Shown here in pieces: positions 43,940 through 52,812 of a stretch of DNA of 64,000 nucleotides; the stretch's first letter is position 1, and each line of letters starts with the position of its first letter. The notes below the pieces were generated by a model that was not told the origin of the DNA, did not search any database, and saw only the letters and a list, made by a program, of their open reading frames with translations. This DNA is from JABMOV01 sp964344305 (GTDB lineage Bacteria; Fidelibacterota; Marinisomatia; Marinisomatales; JABMOV01), in contig CAYFMT010000003.1 in the NCBI GenBank assembly GCA_964344305.1, positions 116,129 to 180,128 on the forward strand. Reading direction: 5' to 3'. A program made the position numbers and the translations under genes.

Positions 43940-44665
43940 TTACACTAGTGTGTGTGAATTCCGGGACAGCAAGGATACCAATTTTCGTACGTCCTTTACA
44001 GGTACATCCTGGAACCCATGAAACGGGGATTTGTATTTGTGGGCCGGTTTCCTAAACGACATCAACCATTTGGTGTCCTGAACGATCTGGCTGATGTATT
44101 CCTTTTTTGTAAGCCAGGATGCAGTATTAAGTGACTCCTGTTCATACTCCATACTCACGATCCACCGGTCTGCCATGGGAAGATCCACAAAAAGCGTGTA
44201 ATCATATTCCTCCGTATGTAGAAATGGATTGATTTTCTTCACCGTCCCGGCGAATGGGATCTGAAGGTTCACGATACCAGATTCAAGGATAATCCAGCAA
44301 AAGCTTGAATGCATGGATAACCGACTCCCTTCTTTTCGCGGAATAAGATCCTTTACATTGGTCCAGAGCCGAAGGAAGAGATTATCAATACCCACATGGA
44401 CATGGGACTGGCCGATACGTTTTATCCAGATATGATTGGTATAATACTGATACCCCGGTCGAAATTCATTGGGAGATGGCAACCTGATATTGACGGGAAG
44501 GAATGCAGAATCCTCCATCGTTTGATATAGAATTGGTTGAACAATTTTCTGTTGGATCGGGCAGTCATCGCACTGATAGTCCAGGGTGCAGAGCTGGTAA
44601 TCCATCAGCTCTGCATCCATCCAGATACAATGATTCGATTGCTCAGGTTTTGTCACAGGATCCAT
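43940..44665 (-). CDS. GcvH-fold protein with Cys-rich CIWMDA N-terminus
   Basis: 241 aa. The N-terminus has C13 in HCIWMDAELMDYQLC, then C26, C32 and C35 (QCDDCPIQQ), a four-Cys pattern that could hold a metal. A GcvH-like beta-barrel follows (HVGIDNLFLRLWTNVKDLIP ... IPFAGTVKKIN), but the lipoyl-lysine hairpin is replaced by MHSSFCWIILESGIVNLQ with no Lys at the expected place. A C-terminal region aligns with the two sister proteins. No membrane helix, so probably cytosolic. It is six bases after the previous gene in the redox operon. The exact function is unknown. Confidence 0.72.
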   Translation of the reverse strand: MDPVTKPEQSNHCIWMDAELMDYQLCTLDYQCDDCPIQQKIVQPILYQTMEDSAFLPVNIRLPSPNEFRPGYQYYTNHIWIKRIGQSHVHVGIDNLFLRLWTNVKDLIPRKEGSRLSMHSSFCWIILESGIVNLQIPFAGTVKKINPFLHTEEYDYTLFVDLPMADRWIVSMEYEQESLNTASWLTKKEYISQIVQDTKWLMSFRKPAHKYKSPFHGFQDVPVKDVRKLVSLLSRNSHTLV

Positions 44666-44671
44666 TCCAAA

Positions 44672-45403
44672 TTACGACTCGAATTTTCTCATGGCATCGA
44701 TGAACTCAACTTGAAACTCGTACCAGAATTCTTCCGGCATATCTTGAAGTGCAGCTTCTTCTATAGGACCACCTTCCTGCAATACAACCATCCCAGGATC
44801 AAAACCAAATTTTCGAGTTGAAAAAGCAAAGAAATCTCGTAAACGATTCAATTCTGTTTGTATCCATTTTTCTGCTTTTTTTGCAAAATACAGGTTCTTT
44901 ATTTCCTGAATCCAATGAGTGGGTTCAATTAAATACAACCATCCTTTTTGATACACATCTTTTCCTGAAACGCACTTGTTGGCATTTGAGTTGTAATGTT
45001 TGATGATCCCTGAAACTGGAGAATACACTCGCAATGTTCTGTTTCCAGATTTGATGCTTGCCATAATCTGGCCTCGTTTTATTAAAGATCCAGGTCTGAT
45101 TGTATCCGCATATTTAATGGGACCAGTAGTGGCCAAAAGGAAGTTGTCCACACCTACCTTGACTCTACCTGAACCTTCCATAAAGGCCCATGAGTGTGTT
45201 GGATCAAGGAAAATACCCTTTGGCAAACTATCGAGAAGTCGAGTAAGAAACCCTTGTGCTGTGTTTACTCCAATTTCTGGAATTACACTTTCTTCTGCAG
45301 TAAGTAATTTCCAAAAAGGGATGATCAAAATGAAGAAAGCTATGATCACAAGGTATTCAATTCCTTTTGTTGCAAATATATCGACATAGGAAAACTGGTT
45401 CAT
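44672..45403 (-). CDS. Membrane-anchored GcvH-fold protein
   Basis: 243 aa. One N-terminal membrane helix (about 14-34) is followed by a GcvH-like domain with VKVGVDNFLLATTGPIKYAD and a barrel ending YSPVSGIIKHYN, close to the GcvH consensus. A Lys occurs at ASIKSGNRTL, but the hairpin is longer than in GcvH and the residue is not shared with the sister proteins. The C-terminal part (LNRLRDFFAFSTRKFG ... LQEGGPIEEAALQ) also recurs in the 47545-48249 protein. Role inferred: structural or redox partner of the NrfD-ferredoxin pair. Confidence 0.75.
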   Translation of the reverse strand: MNQFSYVDIFATKGIEYLVIIAFFILIIPFWKLLTAEESVIPEIGVNTAQGFLTRLLDSLPKGIFLDPTHSWAFMEGSGRVKVGVDNFLLATTGPIKYADTIRPGSLIKRGQIMASIKSGNRTLRVYSPVSGIIKHYNSNANKCVSGKDVYQKGWLYLIEPTHWIQEIKNLYFAKKAEKWIQTELNRLRDFFAFSTRKFGFDPGMVVLQEGGPIEEAALQDMPEEFWYEFQVEFIDAMRKFES

Positions 45404-45415
45404 TTATTCCCCTTT

Positions 45416-46645
45416 CTATTGGCGACTGTTTAATGGTGACACATGATCGAGAACTGGCATTCTGTTCACAATCCATCTAAAGACCCACAGTTCGATACTG
45501 ATGATGGCAAGTGTTACTACAATTTCCATCCAGGTCGGTACATACCGGACCACTGCATCCCAGTGATACCCGATAACAGTTATATTTAGACGATTGAGGA
45601 TGATACCTATTAGTGTTAGCAGGGATGCTGCTTTTACCATTATGACATGCCTCTTTTTCATGGCATAGATATAGAGGAATAATGGTACGCCCACGCATCC
45701 AATCACTTCAAGTAAATACCACAATCCATAGCCTGTTGTCAGCAATGGCAACTGTTGATTGTGGAGAAGGATCACCAGTTTCAAAAACAGGTAAGCAAAC
45801 ATGGTTCCTGCACAGATTTTTGCTAAACCAAAGAGTAACGTATCATGATCCTTATGTTCCTCATGAGTTAATTTGTGGGAAAAAACCCGAGTAGTAATGG
45901 ATCCTTCGAAGATTACCATGGATAGACCTGCGAAGATGCTAGAAACAAAGAAGAGTATTGGGATGAATTCAGTATACCACAACGGATGGATTTTTCCTTT
46001 TGCCATTAGGTATAGAGCACCAAGACCTGACTGATGAAGCGTTGATAGAGTAATTCCAAAGATCACTGCACCTATTGTCATATTTTTTAGAATTCTTTTG
46101 GCCCTTTCCATACCAAGCCATTCCGCCACAGTCGGCGAAAATTCAATTAAGGTTGCTAACATGTAGAGCATGAAATGCCAGGCAACAAGAAAGAGAACAC
46201 TGCTGGTTCCGAATGAGTTACCGATAATGGGATTGATCACATTCCATGGTCGCCCTAGGTCTAGTAACAAAGCACCTGCATAGAATAAGTAAGCCAGGAA
46301 CCCATTTAATACCGTCACTCGAACAATGGGGTGGTATTTCTTCATGTTCAGGATATACACCAGGAAGGTCACAACATAGGCACCACCGGCAAATGCTACA
46401 CCCGTCACCACATCAAATCCTATCCATAAACCCCAGGGAACGGTTTGCGACAGATTGGATACTGCTCCGAGTCCTTTCCAGAATCGAAGCACAATAATAG
46501 CCAGTCCCAAAAGGATAATTGGGACGGTGATGATATTGAACGGTGTCAACATCCGTCCTTTTGGTTTCAATTCATCTTTTAAGAATTGTCCAATGGAACG
46601 CTTTTTTTGCGCAGGTGATACGACCATGGATTCTGAAGCATTCAT
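45416..46645 (-). CDS. NrfD/HybB-type integral membrane quinol-interacting subunit
   Basis: 409 aa with about ten membrane helices. The entry PWGLWIGFDVVTGVAFAGGAYV and LDLGRPWNVINPIIG are typical of HybB/NrfD/PsrC proteins, which exchange electrons between menaquinol and an Fe-S partner without haem. It starts inside the ferredoxin stop (ATGA), so the two are made together. No molybdopterin or hydrogenase subunit is nearby. Confidence 0.92.
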   Translation of the reverse strand: MNASESMVVSPAQKKRSIGQFLKDELKPKGRMLTPFNIITVPIILLGLAIIVLRFWKGLGAVSNLSQTVPWGLWIGFDVVTGVAFAGGAYVVTFLVYILNMKKYHPIVRVTVLNGFLAYLFYAGALLLDLGRPWNVINPIIGNSFGTSSVLFLVAWHFMLYMLATLIEFSPTVAEWLGMERAKRILKNMTIGAVIFGITLSTLHQSGLGALYLMAKGKIHPLWYTEFIPILFFVSSIFAGLSMVIFEGSITTRVFSHKLTHEEHKDHDTLLFGLAKICAGTMFAYLFLKLVILLHNQQLPLLTTGYGLWYLLEVIGCVGVPLFLYIYAMKKRHVIMVKAASLLTLIGIILNRLNITVIGYHWDAVVRYVPTWMEIVVTLAIISIELWVFRWIVNRMPVLDHVSPLNSRQ

Positions 46646-47517
46646 GATGCATCTCCTTTCGATTGGTCTTCATCGGAGTGTGTGGATTTATACAACCCCA
46701 ACAGCATCATAGGCCATAAGATGAAGATGGAAGGAACACCATAGAGAAAACCTTTGGTCATTTCAGGGAATGATGCCATTTCAATCATTGTATTGAAACC
46801 TAATTCTTCGAAAGGAACAGATGCCAGGTAAAGAACACCAGTTCCGCCCGCTTCAAATTCACCATAGACATGATCCACATAGTCGTTGGGATTCTCCAGG
46901 ATGCGACGATGGGCTTCTTTGAGGATTTCACGGCGTGTACCGAACAGAATAGCGTCGTTAGGACATTCATCCGCACAGGCAGGGATTTCCCCCTCCTTTT
47001 GTCGTTCCCAGCACATGGTGCATTTCTGAATTTTCGGTACAGGACTATCGTATTCAAATCGCGGAACTTCAAATGGGCATGATACCATGCAGTACCGGCA
47101 ACCCATACACTTGTTCTCTCGCCAGATTACAGGACCTTCATCGGTCTTATGCATGGCCTTTGTCAGGCAGGCCGCATCACATGCAGGTTGATTGCAGTGG
47201 AGACATTGCTTCTTTACATAGATTTCACCATTGGATGTGTCAAATGCGTTCACCACAGTGAATTGATCAGTTTGGGTGGTTCGAATCATGTCCACATCCG
47301 GTTCATCATCCGGTTCTGGGAGACCATTGGCTTCAGCACAGGCGTATTCACAGGATTGGCACCCTTCGCATCGGGTTGTATCAATTAGCATTCCTTTCAT
47401 TTCAATGGAACTGATATGCGGTTTTGCGTTCAATGCTTCTGACCCCAGAACCGCACTCCCTGTGATACCCAATGCCTTTAAAAATTTCCTTCTATTCAGG
47501 TTCATTGGAACCCCCAT
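46642..47517 (-). CDS. Tat-exported ferredoxin-like subunit (HybA/DmsB type) with C-terminal anchor
   Basis: 291 aa. The Tat signal is NRRKFLKALGITG. Four cluster motifs follow: CEGCQSCEYAC, CLHCNQPACDAAC, CMGCRYCMVSC and CTMCWERQKEGEIPAC ... C, giving four [4Fe-4S] sites. A hydrophobic C-terminal helix (GVPSIFILWPMMLLGLY) anchors it. It should sit in the periplasm and relay electrons to or from NrfD. An in-frame ATG 12 bases downstream (47505), preceded by GGGGG, is an equally good start. Confidence 0.92.
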   Translation of the reverse strand: MGVPMNLNRRKFLKALGITGSAVLGSEALNAKPHISSIEMKGMLIDTTRCEGCQSCEYACAEANGLPEPDDEPDVDMIRTTQTDQFTVVNAFDTSNGEIYVKKQCLHCNQPACDAACLTKAMHKTDEGPVIWRENKCMGCRYCMVSCPFEVPRFEYDSPVPKIQKCTMCWERQKEGEIPACADECPNDAILFGTRREILKEAHRRILENPNDYVDHVYGEFEAGGTGVLYLASVPFEELGFNTMIEMASFPEMTKGFLYGVPSIFILWPMMLLGLYKSTHSDEDQSKGDAS

Positions 47518-47544
47518 TCTTCTTTATCAGTCGTTTATCTGGCA

Positions 47545-48249
47545 TCATGATTGGTTTTTTAGACGTGGTTCACCAAGAAACCCTGTTTGGAATTCGTGCC
47601 AAAGATCGTCGTTGGAATATTGTAAGACTTTTTCAGCAATTTCCCCACCCTCCTGAAGGGTTGGGTTGCATTCAGCTTCACACGTTTGTAAATATGATGT
47701 TGCGAAGAAATCTTTCAAACGTGCGACTTCATCCCCCATCCAGTTGGTGGCTTTTTTTCCAATTTTCAATTCGCGGATTTCATCCATCCAACGATGGGGT
47801 TCAATTTCCATAATCCAACGGGAATTGTGGGGATTTGACAGTGCAAACGATGGGTGCTCCACAATTTCTGAATTCAAGAATTGAATTCGACCGCTTATAG
47901 GTGATGCAATCCTGAGCTGTTTTCCATTTTGGGATATGGTGCAGAGCAACTCACCTCTCGTTATACTCTCGTTATGATTTGGCAGATCGATATCATCTAT
48001 TTTCCCAACAACATGTTTTAATAGATCGTCTAATCCAATCCGCACGGTACCCGACTCAGTCAAGTATGCCCATGTGTGGGACCAACCGTGGTACAGTCCC
48101 TGAGGAATATGAATAAGATCTTTTTTGAGTTGGTAATCCTTCTTGTCAGTGAAGGGATTGCCCTCGATTGCTCTTTTCCTACGACTACCTCTGTAGTAGT
48201 CAATCCCTACAACCAGAAGGATAAAACCGATTAAAAATAGAATGGTCAT
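47545..48249 (-). CDS. Membrane-anchored GcvH-fold protein, first gene of the redox operon
   Basis: 234 aa. The N-terminal helix ILFLIGFILLVVGIDYY is followed at once by RGSRRKR, so the body is cytosolic by the positive-inside rule. The GcvH-like barrel reads VRIGLDDLLKHVVGKIDDID ... IASPISGRIQFLN. The position of the lipoyl-lysine is Ser in CTISQNGKQL. C-terminal LKDFFATSYLQTCEAECNP and LQEGGEIAEKVLQ align with the 44672-45403 protein, showing that these are paralogues. AAGGA precedes the ATG, and a sigma-54-like promoter lies 32-47 bases upstream. Confidence 0.75.
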   Translation of the reverse strand: MTILFLIGFILLVVGIDYYRGSRRKRAIEGNPFTDKKDYQLKKDLIHIPQGLYHGWSHTWAYLTESGTVRIGLDDLLKHVVGKIDDIDLPNHNESITRGELLCTISQNGKQLRIASPISGRIQFLNSEIVEHPSFALSNPHNSRWIMEIEPHRWMDEIRELKIGKKATNWMGDEVARLKDFFATSYLQTCEAECNPTLQEGGEIAEKVLQYSNDDLWHEFQTGFLGEPRLKNQS

Positions 48250-48280
48250 GGCATTTTCCTTTCTCTTTCACCGATCAAGT

Positions 48281-48296
48281 TTCAATGACCGTGCCA
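48281..48296 (-). promoter_or_regulatory. Candidate sigma-54 promoter of the redox operon
   Basis: On the minus strand TGGCACGGTCATTGAA matches the -24/-12 consensus TGGCACGNNNNTTGCW with correct spacing. The only deviation is A for C in the -12 element. Transcription would start about 20 bases before the ATG of the first gene. An NtrC-type activator is encoded at the end of the same cluster. Confidence 0.6.
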
Positions 48297-48543
48297 GAAA
48301 AATGAAAACACAATAAGTCCCTATTAATTATTTATTTATAGATTATTCATATTGCATATTTGAATAAATGCCATTGTCGAAAAATTCAGCAATAGCTGGA
48401 AAAAACACTTTATGTCCAAATATCCTTAAGCTTATGGGTTGTGTTGATTTTTTCCACACTGTTGGGTTTTTCAACAGTTGTTCAAATGATGAAAAAAACC
48501 GCAATAAAAACGGGTTCTCCCATCATGCTAATGATCTGATTGG
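48297..48543. other. Intergenic region upstream of the redox operon
   Basis: AT-rich, between the DUF2391 gene and the redox operon, both on the minus strand. It contains an inverted repeat ACTGTTG/CAACAGT (48458-48478, 7-base loop). It is without a T-run and could be an activator-binding site or a weak terminator. It is placed about 160-180 bases upstream of the sigma-54 box, within the range for an enhancer. No ORF supported. Confidence 0.35.
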
Positions 48544-49065
48544 TTATTTCAACGTATCACTCACAGTGGCACTCATGGATGCTGGAAATGCAATGATTAG
48601 TATACGCTTTATTGCCAGAATATTATCCAAGCCCCACGGACATTTCTGGATAACGGTAAGTATAATACCTACCACAACTAATGCCAGGAAGTATGTTCCA
48701 AATACTCTGTATACATACTGAATCACATTGCCTTTTAACCATGATCTATAGAAATTGAAGTAAACGAAGACAGCAATTAGAACAATGGAAAGGAGTGATA
48801 AGAATAAAACATTCATTAACGGGAGAATTTCTCCCAGTCTCCAGGTTTCTTCGGTGAAAGCAAGAGGAATGGCAAGAATCGAAGAACCCACCATAACCTG
48901 CAAAACATCCCTGGCCTTAAACTCCACCATGAGGGGTTTTAGAGCATAACTCAATGTTTTTCCAGATTTGTCCAGAATGGGTATTACCCTGTGGAGATAC
49001 CCACCAATTCGACGTACCTTTATATGTCTGTTTTGTGATTGATCTTCCATTCTCATATTCCTCAT
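48544..49065 (-). CDS. DUF2391-type integral membrane protein
   Basis: 173 aa with four hydrophobic helices. The segments FKARDVLQVMVGSSILAIPLAFTEE (read in two parts: FKARDVLQVMVGSS, ILAIPLAFTEE), VYFNFYRSWLKGN and the C-terminal LIIAFPASMSATVSD match my memory of the DUF2391 family. Function unknown. It is separated from the redox operon by about 290 bases and divergent from the TrkA-C gene (102-base gap). Confidence 0.75.
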   Translation of the reverse strand: MRNMRMEDQSQNRHIKVRRIGGYLHRVIPILDKSGKTLSYALKPLMVEFKARDVLQVMVGSSILAIPLAFTEETWRLGEILPLMNVLFLSLLSIVLIAVFVYFNFYRSWLKGNVIQYVYRVFGTYFLALVVVGIILTVIQKCPWGLDNILAIKRILIIAFPASMSATVSDTLK

Positions 49066-49167
49066 TGCATGAAGTAATATTAGTTAAATATTTTTTGATT
49101 AAAAATTTGAAATTCACAGTGGAATTGTCCGTTACATTGTAACTTCAGTCCACCAAAAGGAGTCTAC

Positions 49168-49956
49168 ATGCTGGCAATACTTACCCTCCTCATTGTCGTC
49201 ATGATATCCATTCTTATTACAAGGATTGCAACCAATGCACTTGTACATACGGGATTATCTAAAGAAACGGCTCGATTTCAGGCTCGGTCAGCATTTACCG
49301 GGTCAGGATTCACAACATCAGAATCTGAAGATGTTGTTTTACACCCTATTCGTAGACGAATTATCATGTTCTTGATGCTATTGGGTAATGCTGGTATCGT
49401 CACAGTTATTTCATCCCTTATCCTGACCTTTATTAACCCGGGAGAAGTCATCCCAAGTTATGCAAAGCTTCTTGTATTGGTAACCGGATTGACTGTTCTG
49501 TGGTTATTGGCTTCAAACCAGACTCTCAATAATCGCCTATCAACAATTATTGATAAAATGTTGAAGAAATACACAAAGATGAAAGTACAGGATTATGCCA
49601 GCCTCATGCGTATGTCAAAAGACTATGTCATGGCTGAATTGTATGTGGGCGAGTCTGATTGGATAGCCAATAAAACGCTTTCTGAGTCTGAGCTTGCAAA
49701 AGAAGGTATCCTGGTGCTTGGTATCAAACGGACAGATGGGACATACATTGGTGCACCCAGAGGATCCACTTACATCGTCCCGGAGGATTCCATATTTGTT
49801 TACGGTAGACTGGATGAAATCGGCAAAATTGATACACGGAAACAAACAAGATCCGGTGATATGCAGCATAAAAAGGCTGTAAAAGAACAATCCAGGGTGC
49901 TGGAGCAGGAAAAACATGAAGATCCTGTAGATAGCCAGACTGAAAACCAGGAATAA
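49168..49956 (+). CDS. Membrane protein with TrkA-C (RCK_C) domain
   Basis: 262 aa. An N-terminal helix, RFQARSAFTGSGFTTSESE and two more helices (to about residue 112) are followed by a TrkA-C domain at about 150-220 (LGIKRTDGTYIGAPRGST ... YGRLDEIGKI) and a charged tail. AAAGGAG precedes the ATG. TrkA-C domains bind small ligands such as cyclic di-AMP and gate ion transporters. It lies four bases before the SLC12-type cotransporter gene, so it may regulate it. Confidence 0.82.
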   Translation: MLAILTLLIVVMISILITRIATNALVHTGLSKETARFQARSAFTGSGFTTSESEDVVLHPIRRRIIMFLMLLGNAGIVTVISSLILTFINPGEVIPSYAKLLVLVTGLTVLWLLASNQTLNNRLSTIIDKMLKKYTKMKVQDYASLMRMSKDYVMAELYVGESDWIANKTLSESELAKEGILVLGIKRTDGTYIGAPRGSTYIVPEDSIFVYGRLDEIGKIDTRKQTRSGDMQHKKAVKEQSRVLEQEKHEDPVDSQTENQE

Positions 49957-49960
49957 CAGC

Positions 49961-52165
49961 ATGAATCAATCAACAAAAAAACTTGGCACATTCGAAGGCG
50001 TTTTTACACCCACAATCCTCACCATATTGGGTGTCATCATGTACCTGAGGCTTGGTTGGGTTGTGGGAAACGCTGGATTTGGTGGGGCTCTTGTCATCAT
50101 TCTTCTTGCGAAAGTAGTCACCATTTCCACGGGATTGTCGATTGCGTCAATTGCCACGAATACCCGGGTAGGAGCAGGTGGCTCCTATGCCCTTATTTCT
50201 CGTTCGCTGGGACTGGAAATTGGGTCTGCCATCGGGATTCCTCTTTACCTTTCTCAGGCCCTGGGTGGGGCCCTGTACATTGTAGGTTTTGTGGAGGGTT
50301 GGCTTACACTTTTTCCAACCCATCCCCCACTGGTTGTTGCCACATCCGTTTTGCTCTTTCTACTGGTCCTGTCCATTACAGGAGCCAAATTTGCCATGAA
50401 GGCCAATTTTTTTATCATGGCTGTGATCATCGCCAGTTTATTTTCATTTTTCCTGGGACAGGTTGACAGCGACACCACCGCCAGAATTTGGGGTGAGTTT
50501 GAAAGCACATCTTTCTGGATAGTTTTTGCCATATTCTTCCCTGCTGTTACAGGAATCGAAGCCGGTGCTGCCATGTCGGGAGATTTAACCAATACCAGAA
50601 AATCACTTCCCCTTGGTATACTGACCGCTATTGGGATCTCATTGCTGGTGTATGTTGGAGTTGCATTCTGGTTAGACCATAGCGTATCGAAGGAAGCCCT
50701 TCTCGCTAATTATACGATTATGGCAGATAATGCACGTTGGAAATCACTCGTGATCGCCGGGATTCTCGGTGCCACACTGTCTTCTGCATTGGGATCAGTT
50801 CTTGGTGCTCCACGAACCCTTATGGCACTTGGACAGGATAAAGTGCTTCCCTTCCATCGCTGGTTGTCGAAAAAAAGTAAGAAAGGTGAGCCGATTATGG
50901 CTACCATCGTCACAGTATTATTTATCCAGATAAGTCTTATCTTTGGGGACTTGAATACCATCGCTCCTCTGCTAACTATGTTTTTTCTTATCACGTATGG
51001 GACCATCAATATTGCAGTTGCCATTGAAAAAGGCATTGGTATCCCATCGTTCAGGCCTGCATTCAATGTTCCACTAATCATTCCTATTATTGGTGGTTTA
51101 TGGTCCATCAGTATCATGTTTCTCATTGACCCTACTTTCGCATCGGGGGCAATTATCCTCATCATATTGTTTTATATCGTCCAGGTGAAGCGAGGATTAA
51201 AAACACCTTGGGGAGATGTGCGAGTAGGAATGTTCCATGCCATTTCCGAATGGGCAGCTAAATCAGCTGCTCAAATGCCAAAACATGCCAAAACCTGGAA
51301 ACCCAATATGATGATCCTGGTGGAAAACCCAAAGAACTGGGTGAACCTTATTGAGTTTATTAAAGATTTGATATTCCCCAGTGGAACACTACGAGTTTTT
51401 TCCATCAAGGTGCTGGATACGGGTGTGTTGTCAAAACTGGACAGATACCGGAAAAGGTTGTTCTTAAAAAGCTCGGATTCCGAAACTACAAAAGAACCGG
51501 AATTAACTGCAGATGAACTGGAAGACCACATTGAAGAATTAATTATTCCGCTAAAAGAAAGCGGACTCTTTTCTGTTGGAACCGTTATCGAGAGCAATGA
51601 TTTTCTGGAGGGTATAAGCATTATCACACAGGTAATGCGTGGTATGTATTTTCCTCCAAATATATATTTTCTCACCATGAGCTCAGACCCCTCCAAGGAT
51701 GAGCGATTGGAGCGATTGATTACCATTGGTATCCGAGAATCTTTGGGCATTTGTATTTTCAGTTTGCATCCCAAAAATTCTCTTGGAGTGAAAGGCACCA
51801 TCAATGTTTGGCTGCGTAGAACAAGTCCAAACAAGGACCTGGCAATATTGATGGCATTGCAACTGCAACGAAACTGGAATGGGATTATTCGTTTTGTCAC
51901 TGTTGAGGATACAGAGGAGAATGCTGTGAAAAGCCGCATACTATTTGAGAAACTAAGTGAAAAAGCCCGATTCCCAGCCAACACTGAAATCATCATCATG
52001 CTCGATGATTTTGATACCGCCCTACAAAATGCACCAAAAGCTGATATCAATCTATTTGGTTTGGCAAATAATCCTGATTGCTCAACCATGCATACCCTTT
52101 CCAATCTAATTGGAACGTCATGTCTGTTCTTAAAAGATTCAGGTGAAGAAAGTATGATGGTGTAA
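49961..52165 (+). CDS. SLC12-like cation-chloride cotransporter (APC superfamily)
   Basis: 734 aa. Twelve or so helices in the first 440 residues begin with TFEGVFTPTILTILGVIMYLR in two overlapping parts (TFEGVFTPTIL, GVIMYLRLGWVVGNAG), a hallmark of the Na-K-Cl/K-Cl cotransporter family. GAGGSYALISRSLGLEIG and VFAIFFPAVTGIEAGA also match. The C-terminal 290 residues are a cytosolic SLC12-type domain. It probably moves K+ or Na+ with Cl-, or amino acids. The ion specificity cannot be read from sequence. Confidence 0.85.
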   Translation: MNQSTKKLGTFEGVFTPTILTILGVIMYLRLGWVVGNAGFGGALVIILLAKVVTISTGLSIASIATNTRVGAGGSYALISRSLGLEIGSAIGIPLYLSQALGGALYIVGFVEGWLTLFPTHPPLVVATSVLLFLLVLSITGAKFAMKANFFIMAVIIASLFSFFLGQVDSDTTARIWGEFESTSFWIVFAIFFPAVTGIEAGAAMSGDLTNTRKSLPLGILTAIGISLLVYVGVAFWLDHSVSKEALLANYTIMADNARWKSLVIAGILGATLSSALGSVLGAPRTLMALGQDKVLPFHRWLSKKSKKGEPIMATIVTVLFIQISLIFGDLNTIAPLLTMFFLITYGTINIAVAIEKGIGIPSFRPAFNVPLIIPIIGGLWSISIMFLIDPTFASGAIILIILFYIVQVKRGLKTPWGDVRVGMFHAISEWAAKSAAQMPKHAKTWKPNMMILVENPKNWVNLIEFIKDLIFPSGTLRVFSIKVLDTGVLSKLDRYRKRLFLKSSDSETTKEPELTADELEDHIEELIIPLKESGLFSVGTVIESNDFLEGISIITQVMRGMYFPPNIYFLTMSSDPSKDERLERLITIGIRESLGICIFSLHPKNSLGVKGTINVWLRRTSPNKDLAILMALQLQRNWNGIIRFVTVEDTEENAVKSRILFEKLSEKARFPANTEIIIMLDDFDTALQNAPKADINLFGLANNPDCSTMHTLSNLIGTSCLFLKDSGEESMMV

Positions 52166-52344
52166 TAACAGATAATGGTTTCAATGATCTAGCATCTAGA
52201 GAAATACACAATTTCTTATTCCTGATAGAATAAAACTGGTGATAGTAAATACACATAGTCCCTGGTTCCGAACACCCTTTCACGTCACCAGAAACCTGTT
52301 TACAGAATCATGGATCATGATTAAACTGTAACAATAAAGGGAAC
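52166..52344. other. Intergenic region before the PsiE-like gene
   Basis: 179 AT-rich bases between the cotransporter gene and the PsiE-like gene. No strong hairpin or RNA gene seen. It presumably carries the promoter of the next two genes. Confidence 0.3.
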
Positions 52345-52812
52345 ATGACTATGGATGATTCCAGACAAAAATCACTTCAATATCTTGAAAAATCAGAATC
52401 TTATATATATTTTGGCGCCGGTGCACTTCTATCCATAGCTGCATTCATCATGCTGGGCAGGTCGTTCATTTCTCTATTTATGAGCTTGCCCATTTATCCA
52501 ATGAGAGATATTGCATTGCAATTACTGGATGATCTACTTCTTGTCCTCATGCTTGTTGAATTGATCCATACCATAATTGTTAGCCTCAAAACGCATGTGA
52601 TCAAAATGGTACCATTTCTTGCGGTTGGACTTATAGCGGCTATCAGGCGGATATTAATCATTACTGTTGAAGCGTCTCACCTCTCTGAAATATCGGAAGT
52701 TGTGTTCCAGCGAACCATGATAGAAATTGGTGTGTTATCCATTGGTGTGTTCATTTTTGTCCTTTCCATATTTTTTGTAAGAAGATCTGTTAGACAACCC
52801 GAAAAGGAATGA
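52345..52812 (+). CDS. PsiE-like (phosphate-starvation-inducible) membrane protein
   Basis: 155 aa with four helices. The LLDDLLLVLMLVELIHTIIVS and AIRRILIITVEAS segments fit the PsiE family (each quoted within family limits). Function is unknown. It overlaps the following E2-like gene by four bases (ATGA). Confidence 0.75.
   Translation: MTMDDSRQKSLQYLEKSESYIYFGAGALLSIAAFIMLGRSFISLFMSLPIYPMRDIALQLLDDLLLVLMLVELIHTIIVSLKTHVIKMVPFLAVGLIAAIRRILIITVEASHLSEISEVVFQRTMIEIGVLSIGVFIFVLSIFFVRRSVRQPEKE

Noticed and set aside
48368..48721. 117-residue plus-strand ORF over the gap and the DUF2391 gene
   Set aside because: Half overlaps a real gene antisense, no ribosome site, no family.
51271..52104. 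277-residue minus-strand ORF within the SLC12-like gene
   Set aside because: Mirror frame of a real gene; serine-rich composition typical of shadows.
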